The translations under genes were made by a program, and so were the position numbers. From an uncultured Acetatifactor sp. (GTDB lineage Bacteria; Bacillota; Clostridia; Lachnospirales; Lachnospiraceae), in assembly GCA_947626405.1 (NCBI GenBank), contig CANQSE010000033.1, positions 1 to 12,580 on the forward strand: a stretch of 12,580 bases of DNA. Direction: 5' to 3'. Every line of letters begins with the position of its first letter. Position 1 is the first letter of the stretch. Of the stretch, positions 1-6,159 are shown piece by piece. The notes below the pieces were generated by a model. That model was not told the origin of the DNA and did not search any database. It worked only from the letters and a program-made list of their open reading frames with translations.

Positions 1-115
1 GCGTGCACGTCGGCACCTGGCGAGGTACTTTCGAGCCTGGTGTCCGTTACGTGCTAAGCCGAGCGGAAGCGTGTCTGTCGGGAGAACATCGGCAGTACCG
101 GGCGTGACCTGCAGG
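1..115. other. GC-rich structured segment, unassigned (possible RNA or end of an upstream gene)
   Basis: Two strong hairpins can be drawn. In the first, GCACGT (5-10) pairs with ACGTGC (49-54), GGCACC (12-17) with GGTGTC (39-44) including one G-U pair, and GGC (19-21) with GCC (35-37). In the second, CTGTCGG (75-81) pairs with TCGGCAG (89-95) around a seven-base loop. GGTACT (24-29) in the first loop is also complementary to AGTACC (94-99), so a pseudoknot is possible. Open frames reach in from the window edge on the plus strand and stop at 107 and 142, but neither translation resembles a family I know. The segment lies upstream of the next promoter, so it is not the leader of the FecR gene. 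I do not recognise it as a known RNA class. Confidence 0.3.
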
Positions 116-127
116 GGAAAGGCTGAA

Positions 128-173
128 CTGATACAAAAGTAAACTGATACAAAGGTAAACTCAAAAGGGTAAA
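128..173. repeat. Three tandem 16-bp-type repeats upstream of the FecR promoter
   Basis: CTGATACAAAAGTAAA (128-143) is followed directly by CTGATACAAAGGTAAA (144-159), which differs at one base. A shortened third copy, CTCAAAAGGGTAAA, follows at 160-173. The array ends six bases before the -35 hexamer. A phased array here could be an activator-binding region or an UP-like AT-rich element; which one is not visible from sequence. Confidence 0.6.
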
Positions 174-179
174 GACACA

Positions 180-209
180 TTGACATAATAATACATTCGG
201 GAGTATGAT
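180..209 (+). promoter_or_regulatory. Sigma-A-type promoter of the FecR/cyclase operon
   Basis: A perfect -35 TTGACA (180-185) is separated by 18 bp from a -10 TATGAT (204-209). Transcription should begin near 216, leaving a leader of about 110 nt before the GTG start at 328. No competing promoter was seen between the following five genes. Confidence 0.7.
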
Positions 210-310
210 AATAGTAACGTTATGCTTCCGGAATTATATGGAATGTACGGCTCCGGTGTTAAACGGAAAACCGCGGATCCATGGTGACCAAAATTGCCGC
301 AGGATGCGGC

Positions 311-320
311 AGGATGGGGG
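311..320 (+). promoter_or_regulatory. Ribosome binding site that fixes the FecR-protein start
   Basis: AGGATGGGGG lies seven bases before GTG 328. The longer in-frame ATG at 205 sits inside the -10 hexamer and would not be on the transcript, so this site marks the real start. Confidence 0.65.
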
Positions 321-327
321 AAATAGT

Positions 328-2001
328 GTGAAAAAGGATAAAGGCAAAGTAAAACTTTATATCATCGCCGCTGCAGCGTCGCTTGTAATCGTGGCAATTA
401 TGGTGACTGCCGTTATGCTGTTTAAAAACGGCACCGAGACATACCGTTCAATACGTATAGTAGAGCTTGACGGCGGCGTCACAATTGAGCGGACGGACGT
501 GGGAAAGCTGGAAGCTTCGGTGAATATGAACCTTGTGTCCGGCGACCGTGTGAATACGGCGGATGACGCTTATGTCGTACTCAGGCTGGACGAGGATAAG
601 TATGTGATGCTTGGAGAGCGGGGGACTATCGAGGTCGAGGCTGAAGGGAGCTTCTCCGGCACCAGAACGGCAATCCGCCTTGAATCAGGAAGCGTGCTGA
701 ATGAGATACAAAACCCTCTGGGAGAAAACGATGTTTTTGAGATTGTTACGCCAAGCGCAACCATGTCTGTGCGCGGAACGGTGTTTGAGGTGAGAAATTC
801 ACGTGACAATGCGGAAGCGGAAGTCCTTGTGTTTGAGGGAACGGTTGAGGTTGGCCTTGAAGGTCTGCAGCCCGCTCTTTACCAAGGAGGAGAATACACG
901 AGTTTTACATCTCAGGGTACGCCGCAGTTTCTGACCGAAAGAAGCGTAATTACCGAGGAGTGTATGAATGTGCAGATGCTTGACCGTCTGAAGCAGATTG
1001 AGGACAACGGGAGGGATCTGGACTTTGGTGATGCTGATATTGATAAGATGTTGAATATGCAGGAGGACGCTGCGCAGACCGTGGCAAACATTCAGGATTC
1101 TGCAGCGGAGCCGACGGATGCGCCGGAGGCGACGGAAATGCCGACGAATACGCCGGAGGCAACAGAAATGCCGACGAATACGCCAAGTCCGACAGCAGAG
1201 CCGACACGCACGCCACAAGCTACAGTAAGGCCGACACGCACGCCGCAAGCGACGGTAGAGCCGACACGCACACCGGAACCTACAGCAGAGCCGCCGCGCA
1301 CACCGGAGCCGACAGTGGAGCCGCCGCGCACACCGGAGCCTACAGCAGAGCCGCCGCGCACACCAGAGCCTACAGCAGAGCCGCCGCGCACACCTGAACC
1401 GACAGCAGAGCCAACGCGCACACCAGAGCCGACAGTGGAGCCGCCGCGCACACCTGAACCGACAGTGGAGCCAACGCACACACCGGAGCCAACAGTGGAG
1501 CCGACTCCGGGAGAGGGACCGACAGAGCGTCCCGGTGATGGCTGGCATAATGACGGTCCGGCAGCTTTGCGGCTAAAGGATCTGTGGAAGACGGAACCGG
1601 CAGAGGGTGAGCCGACGGTAATTATATGCTATATGCCCGCCGTTGTGCAGGATGATGGAGACGGAAATATTAATTCTCAGCCAAAGATTTACCGTTGGAT
1701 GAACGTCGAAAAGGGGCAGATGCCCAAAGAACCCGAGGCGCCGCTGTACACTGAGCTGATGGGCGGAAATGACAGCTATGAATTTGTAAAATGGGTAGTG
1801 GAGGATGAGGATGCCGATTCAGGATGGCGTGAGTGGAATTTCGACGAAGACGAGATAGACGATGTAAGCGTATATCTTTTCCCTGTGTGGCAGAAGAAGG
1901 TTGACGGGGAAGAAATACAGTATTGGCCTGTGGTCGACAGGGTAAAGGAACAGTGTTACCTTGAGAAAAAAGAGCAGGCTTCGGATTCTGATGAAGACTA
2001 G
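328..2001 (+). CDS. Membrane-anchored FecR-domain protein with Pro/Thr decapeptide repeats
   Basis: The predicted protein has 557 residues. It has a short basic cytoplasmic N-terminus, one hydrophobic anchor (about 10-32), a FecR-type beta domain (about 42-185, with the typical 'TPSATMSVRGTVFEV' near 141-155), an acidic linker, thirteen Pro/Thr-rich decapeptides (262-391), and a C-terminal region (about 452-524) whose 'FVKW...VYLFPVW' ending resembles the Listeria-Bacteroides repeat. The expected topology is one pass with the bulk outside, where the Pro/Thr stalk could span the wall. Classical FecR proteins relay surface signals to sigma factors, but no sigma factor lies here; the next gene is a CHASE2 cyclase, so a sensory or scaffold role for the cyclase is inferred. 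GTG 328 is chosen because of its ribosome binding site and because ATG 205 overlaps the promoter. It is the first gene of a five-gene operon. Confidence 0.8.
   Translation: MKKDKGKVKLYIIAAAASLVIVAIMVTAVMLFKNGTETYRSIRIVELDGGVTIERTDVGKLEASVNMNLVSGDRVNTADDAYVVLRLDEDKYVMLGERGTIEVEAEGSFSGTRTAIRLESGSVLNEIQNPLGENDVFEIVTPSATMSVRGTVFEVRNSRDNAEAEVLVFEGTVEVGLEGLQPALYQGGEYTSFTSQGTPQFLTERSVITEECMNVQMLDRLKQIEDNGRDLDFGDADIDKMLNMQEDAAQTVANIQDSAAEPTDAPEATEMPTNTPEATEMPTNTPSPTAEPTRTPQATVRPTRTPQATVEPTRTPEPTAEPPRTPEPTVEPPRTPEPTAEPPRTPEPTAEPPRTPEPTAEPTRTPEPTVEPPRTPEPTVEPTHTPEPTVEPTPGEGPTERPGDGWHNDGPAALRLKDLWKTEPAEGEPTVIICYMPAVVQDDGDGNINSQPKIYRWMNVEKGQMPKEPEAPLYTELMGGNDSYEFVKWVVEDEDADSGWREWNFDEDEIDDVSVYLFPVWQKKVDGEEIQYWPVVDRVKEQCYLEKKEQASDSDED
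1111..1500 (+). repeat. Thirteen 30-bp in-frame tandem repeats encoding P-T/P-x-TPEPT-x-E
   Basis: The stretch is exactly 390 bp, thirteen units of 30 bp, with no frame disruption. The first units (PTDAPEATEM, PTNTPEATEM) are diverged. The later ones converge on PPRTPEPTAE or PPRTPEPTVE, and several are nearly identical at DNA level, which points to recent expansion. The encoded stretch should be an extended, rigid stalk and its threonines are plausible O-glycosylation sites. Confidence 0.9.
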
Positions 2002-2020
2002 AAAAACGCAGGAAAATAAA

Positions 2021-3826
2021 ATGATACGGGGGTGGCATAAAGCGCTGTTTGCGGCTGCAGCGGCGCTTGCTGCCGCCGTGCTGAGCATGTGGGCGCCGTT
2101 TAAACGGCTGGAGTATTCTTTCGCGGATACAATGTTTATACATCCCGGCTCAGTGGACAACAGGATCAAGATAATAGGAATCGACGATGCCGCGCTGAGG
2201 GAGCTCGGGCCCTTTTCAAAATGGACCAGGCAGCAGGCGGCGGATCTTTTAAACGCTTTCGATCCGGACTTCGCTCCGGCTGTGGTGGCGTTTGATATCA
2301 ATTATTTCGGCGGAATGGATCCTGAGGGCGACAATGCTCTTGTACAGGCAGCTTCCCGTTACGACAATGTTGTTATGGCCTCGTACGTGGATTATACGTC
2401 CAGACTGGAGCGTATGCCTGATGGGACGCTTAGAATGAACCCTCTTTACGTTGAACAGATCGAAAAGCCCTATGAGGCGCTTCGTGCCGTGACCGTCCAG
2501 GGATTTACGGATACGATACCGGACAGCGATAACTATGTAAGGCGTTCCCTGCTCTGCGCGGAGGCGGACGGTGATAAGGAGTATAATTTCGCATGGGTCG
2601 TCTATGACTGTTATATGCAAAGCCGCGGGGAGGAGTCTTATGTACCCGAAACGGACGGACAGGGGCGCTACGGCTTTGACTATACGGCGGAACCCGGAAT
2701 GTATGAGCTGTACTCCTTTGCCGATGTGGCGGCGGGGCGCTGTGATGTAAGGGTATTTAAGGACAGCATTGTGCTGGTGGGAGCGTATTCCTCCGGAATG
2801 ATGGATCAGTACATGGCTCCGGTTGCCAGAAGCACGGTGATGAACGGGGTTGAAATACAGGCAAACCATGTGAACGCTCTTTTGGACGGGAGGACATATA
2901 CTGATATTCCGGTGTGGACAGGGGCGCTCATAACGGCGGTTATCGCCGGAGTCTACGCATTGATCGCCTGCAGCGGAAGCTTTGTCGTTAATCTGGCGGG
3001 AGCAGCCCTGTTGGAGTTTTGTGTGATTATTTCTTCTGTCGTGCTTTACAGAAACGGTATTTACTGGCGCTGCCTCATGGCTGTGATAGCCGTTGCCGTG
3101 ATTTTTCTTGGCAGACTGGCTTTCGGATATCTGTCCGAGCGTTTCCGCAAGCATAAGATACTGCAGATGTTCAGAACTTATATGGCTCCCCAGGTGGTGG
3201 ATGAGCTGGGCAGGAGCGGGAGGTACAGGATCGAGCTTGGCGGCCGAAGCTGTGATGTCGCCGTTTTGTTTGTGGATATCAGAGGTTTCACATCCATGTC
3301 GGAGGGACTGCCTCCCGACAAGGTGGTTGGGATCCTCAACCGTTACCTTGGTAAGGTGACGGAGGCCATCTTCCGAAATGAGGGAACATTGGACAAATTT
3401 ATCGGAGATGCCGTGATGGCCGTATATAATGCCCCTGTGGACGTGGATGGGTATTTGATAAAGGCGGTCCGCACGGGGCTGGACATTATTCAGTCGGTGG
3501 AGAGTCTCAACTCAGAGCTTGAGAGAGATTTCGGAAGAAGGATCGCCTGCGGCGTGGGAGTACACTGCGGAAAGGCTGTAGTCGGTAACATCGGGTGCAG
3601 ATACCGCATGGACTATACGGCAATCGGGGACACTGTGAATGTGGCGGAGAGACTTGAGAGCCAGGCAGGTGCCGGACAGGTGCTTATAAGCGGAGGGCTG
3701 TTTGAGAAGGTTAAGGATCGGTTTGACGCGGAGTTTATAGGCGACCTTGCCCTTAAGGGAAGGCAGGATAAGGTGGCCGCTTACGCGGTGAAGGCCGAAA
3801 AACAGACGGCCGCACCCATAGGCTGA
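2021..3826 (+). CDS. CHASE2-domain class III adenylate cyclase
   Basis: The predicted protein has 601 residues: one N-terminal membrane segment (about 8-27), an extracytoplasmic CHASE2 sensor (about 29-290), three membrane segments (about 298-319, 321-344, 349-373) and a cytoplasmic class III cyclase domain (about 407-601). The catalytic set appears complete: metal-binding Asp419 ('FVDIRGFT') and Asp463 ('FIGDAVMAVY'), adenine-selecting Lys459 and Thr533, and transition-state Asn540 and Arg544 ('TVNVAERLES'). Lys/Thr predicts ATP to cAMP rather than cGMP. It follows the FecR gene by 19 bp. ATG 2021 is preferred for its AGGA seven bases upstream; in-frame TTG 1961 and ATG 1991 would overlap the FecR gene and have weaker sites. 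CHASE2 ligands are generally unknown; the adjacent FecR protein is a candidate partner. Confidence 0.9.
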   Translation: MIRGWHKALFAAAAALAAAVLSMWAPFKRLEYSFADTMFIHPGSVDNRIKIIGIDDAALRELGPFSKWTRQQAADLLNAFDPDFAPAVVAFDINYFGGMDPEGDNALVQAASRYDNVVMASYVDYTSRLERMPDGTLRMNPLYVEQIEKPYEALRAVTVQGFTDTIPDSDNYVRRSLLCAEADGDKEYNFAWVVYDCYMQSRGEESYVPETDGQGRYGFDYTAEPGMYELYSFADVAAGRCDVRVFKDSIVLVGAYSSGMMDQYMAPVARSTVMNGVEIQANHVNALLDGRTYTDIPVWTGALITAVIAGVYALIACSGSFVVNLAGAALLEFCVIISSVVLYRNGIYWRCLMAVIAVAVIFLGRLAFGYLSERFRKHKILQMFRTYMAPQVVDELGRSGRYRIELGGRSCDVAVLFVDIRGFTSMSEGLPPDKVVGILNRYLGKVTEAIFRNEGTLDKFIGDAVMAVYNAPVDVDGYLIKAVRTGLDIIQSVESLNSELERDFGRRIACGVGVHCGKAVVGNIGCRYRMDYTAIGDTVNVAERLESQAGAGQVLISGGLFEKVKDRFDAEFIGDLALKGRQDKVAAYAVKAEKQTAAPIG

Positions 3827-3855
3827 TAAGCGCGTGAGGTGAAAGAGGGGAAGAT

Positions 3856-5334
3856 ATGGAGAATCAGAGATCGGAAAAAATACTTGAGATCGGGATCCAG
3901 CTTACTGCGGAGCACGATTACGATAAACTCCTCGCAAGGATCATAGACTGCGCTATGGAGCTTACGGAATGTGACGGCGGAACGCTCTATCTGTATGACG
4001 ATGGACAGTTGAATTTCTGTATTATGAAAAATCAGTCACTGGGGATCAATCGGGACTCAAAAAGCGGCGAGCAGTATCCTCCGGTTGCAATGGACGAGAA
4101 AAATGTCTGCGCATACGCCGCAATCCACAGAAAGCTCCTGAATATCGACGACGTTTACGACTGTGAAAAATTTGACTTCAGCGGTCCAAGGGAATATGAC
4201 AAGCTGACAGGCTACAGGACGCGTTCCGTCCTGGTGTTTCCGCTTGTGAACCACGAGGACAAACTTGTGGGCGTGGTGCAGCTTATAAATGCGATTGACG
4301 GACAGGGAAATGTCATTTCCTTTGACGAGGACTGTGAAAAAGTTGTCCAGTCTCTGGGCTCACAGGCCGCGGTGGCGGTTTCCAACATGCGTATCATGCA
4401 GGAGATCGAACAGCTCATGATGTCGATCACACAGGTGTTTACCGATGCCATTGACGCCAGAATACCGTATAATTATTATCACTCCAGGAATGTACACCTG
4501 TATGTCAGGATGCTTGTGGACCACATAAACAGGCAGTACGAAAAGGGAAAGACAACGCACCACTTTGACAATATGGCGCGTGACGAATTATTGATGGCGG
4601 CTCTTATGCACGACATAGGCAAGCTTGTGATCCCCAATGAGGTAATTGACAAAAACACCCGTCTTGGAAACAGGCTTCCGCTGGTTTTAGAGCGGCTGGC
4701 CCATTTGACGGCTCTGTTCCACATAGATTATCTGGAGGGCAGGATAGGCCAGGACAAGTGGGTGGAGCTGAAAAATATTCTTGTGGACGCTGAGGGACAC
4801 ATACAGGAGCTTAACAGGAAAAACAAGCTTTCAGAGGAAGATATTGAGTATGTGCGCCGACTGGCTGATCTTACATATACGAGCGGGAGCGGACAGGTAC
4901 TGCCGTTTCTTACGCTGGAGGAAAAGGAGTGTCTGACGATTCCGTCCGGCAACCTGACGAGGACGGAGCGTGAGATGATTCAGTCGCATGTTGAGTATAC
5001 AGTCAAGTACCTTCAGAAGATGAATTTTGACAAGCGCTATCCCCATATAATCCAGTGGGCCGGAGCCCATCATGAATTTCTGGACGGCAGCGGCTATCCC
5101 AAGGGCCTTAAGGGAGACGAGATCCCGTTTGAGGCCAGGATACTTGTGGTGGTCGATGTGTTTGAAGCGCTTACAAGCTCGGACAGACCATATAAGAAAT
5201 CAATGGAACAGGAAAAGGCTCTCGGAGTTTTGGATGAAATGGCGGATGCGGGAAAGATCGACAGGGAGGTCCTGGATTTATTCAGGGAGGCTCTGGCGGA
5301 GGATCACGGTCAGATCCATCTGGTAAACCGCTAA
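3856..5334 (+). CDS. GAF + HD-GYP cyclic-di-GMP phosphodiesterase
   Basis: This is a soluble 492-residue protein. An N-terminal GAF domain (about 10-180) contains 'SVLVFPLVNHEDKLVGVVQLINA', like GAFs found in cyclic-nucleotide signalling enzymes. An HD-GYP domain (about 195-475) follows. The HD pair is His252-Asp253 ('MHDIGK'), further metal-ligand candidates are His378 and His405-His406, and the signature is 'HHEFLDGSGYP' (405-415), with 'DVFEALTSSDRPYK' after it. All expected residues are present, so hydrolysis of c-di-GMP is predicted. Unusually, about 100 extra residues separate HDIGK from the next conserved His. AGAGGGG precedes ATG 3856, and the gene starts 29 bp after the cyclase. The GAF could read cAMP made by its neighbour; that is inference. 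Confidence 0.88.
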   Translation: MENQRSEKILEIGIQLTAEHDYDKLLARIIDCAMELTECDGGTLYLYDDGQLNFCIMKNQSLGINRDSKSGEQYPPVAMDEKNVCAYAAIHRKLLNIDDVYDCEKFDFSGPREYDKLTGYRTRSVLVFPLVNHEDKLVGVVQLINAIDGQGNVISFDEDCEKVVQSLGSQAAVAVSNMRIMQEIEQLMMSITQVFTDAIDARIPYNYYHSRNVHLYVRMLVDHINRQYEKGKTTHHFDNMARDELLMAALMHDIGKLVIPNEVIDKNTRLGNRLPLVLERLAHLTALFHIDYLEGRIGQDKWVELKNILVDAEGHIQELNRKNKLSEEDIEYVRRLADLTYTSGSGQVLPFLTLEEKECLTIPSGNLTRTEREMIQSHVEYTVKYLQKMNFDKRYPHIIQWAGAHHEFLDGSGYPKGLKGDEIPFEARILVVVDVFEALTSSDRPYKKSMEQEKALGVLDEMADAGKIDREVLDLFREALAEDHGQIHLVNR

Positions 5335-5351
5335 AGGGTTGGTGATAGATT

Positions 5352-6125
5352 GTGGTTACGGAGATAATACCTGATATACGGCAATTGGAGCAATATGTCC
5401 TGCTGTCCCAGAGGGACTCGCTGGGTTTTGAATACAACGATTTTTTTGACCCGGCGCTTTTGGACGACAGGGCCGCGCTGGACGAGAGGATCCGCATTTA
5501 CCGCGGCCTTGGACGGCCCGAGAGACAGGATACGATGCACGGCGCTTTTTTTGATATCGTACCCTTCAGCTATGATCTGGGGATCAGAAATCACAGCCTG
5601 TACCGCATGCAGCAGTCCGTGGAGATTGCGGGAAAGCTTGGGTGCCGCGGAGTGGTTTTTCATGCAGGGCTGAATCCCCAGTATATAAAAGGGAAAAACT
5701 ATTACGAAAACTGGCTGTCGTGTATGACGCAGACGATTGAAAAGCTGACCGGGCAGGACGGATGTCTGGAAATTTACTGGGAGAATGTCCTGGAAAAGTC
5801 GCCGGAGGGATTTCTTGCCCTTGCGGAGCGCTTTGGCGAAAACAGGCAGTTTGGAATATGCGTTGACGTGGCTCATCTTGTGCTTGCCGGTGCGGATGTG
5901 GAACGGTGGCTGTCTGAGCTGGGGCCTTATATAAGGCATTTTCACTTAAATGACAACTGTCTTGAGACAGACGACCATTTTGCCCTGGGAGATGGTAAAA
6001 TTGACTGGAAAACTTTTTTTTGCGGTATCAGGGCTCACGGACTTGACGGTGTGAGCCGGCTGCTGGAGATGAACGGCCTTGATAAAGTGGAACGGAGCCT
6101 GGAATATCTTAAAAAGTTGGACTGA
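5352..6125 (+). CDS. Sugar phosphate isomerase/epimerase-like TIM-barrel protein
   Basis: The predicted protein has 257 residues and resembles the xylose-isomerase-like / AP-endonuclease-2 TIM-barrel family. Likely metal ligands sit at strand ends as expected: Glu144 ('YWENV'), Asp172 and His175 ('CVDVAH'), His196/His198 ('HFHLND'), His209 and Glu239 ('LLEMNG'). Such enzymes usually isomerise or epimerise sugars or sugar phosphates, and a minority are endonuclease IV; the substrate cannot be read from sequence. The start is GTG 5352 with GGTGAT just upstream, 17 bp after the HD-GYP stop, so translation is probably coupled. Its presence in a nucleotide-signalling operon is unexplained. Confidence 0.75.
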   Translation: MVTEIIPDIRQLEQYVLLSQRDSLGFEYNDFFDPALLDDRAALDERIRIYRGLGRPERQDTMHGAFFDIVPFSYDLGIRNHSLYRMQQSVEIAGKLGCRGVVFHAGLNPQYIKGKNYYENWLSCMTQTIEKLTGQDGCLEIYWENVLEKSPEGFLALAERFGENRQFGICVDVAHLVLAGADVERWLSELGPYIRHFHLNDNCLETDDHFALGDGKIDWKTFFCGIRAHGLDGVSRLLEMNGLDKVERSLEYLKKLD

Positions 6126-6159
6126 TATTTGAGAATGCCGATTTGGAAAGGCGGGAAAG

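Noticed and set aside
1..115. Cyclic-di-GMP riboswitch controlling the HD-GYP operon
   Set aside because: The conserved sequence pieces of either c-di-GMP riboswitch class are not visible, and the segment lies upstream of the promoter.
1111..1500. CRISPR-like array of 30-bp repeats
   Set aside because: Units are contiguous with no spacers, stay in frame and encode a Pro/Thr stalk.
799..1548. Long minus-strand open frames across the Pro/Thr repeat region
   Set aside because: They are by-products of the 30-bp repeat read backwards (repetitive Arg/Cys/Leu or Gly/Ser/Val) with no sensible domain; the FecR gene explains the region.
1961..2020. Upstream in-frame starts (TTG 1961, ATG 1991) for the CHASE2 cyclase
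   Set aside because: Both overlap the FecR gene and have poorly placed ribosome sites; ATG 2021 has AGGA at seven bases and still keeps the first membrane segment. Not fully excluded.
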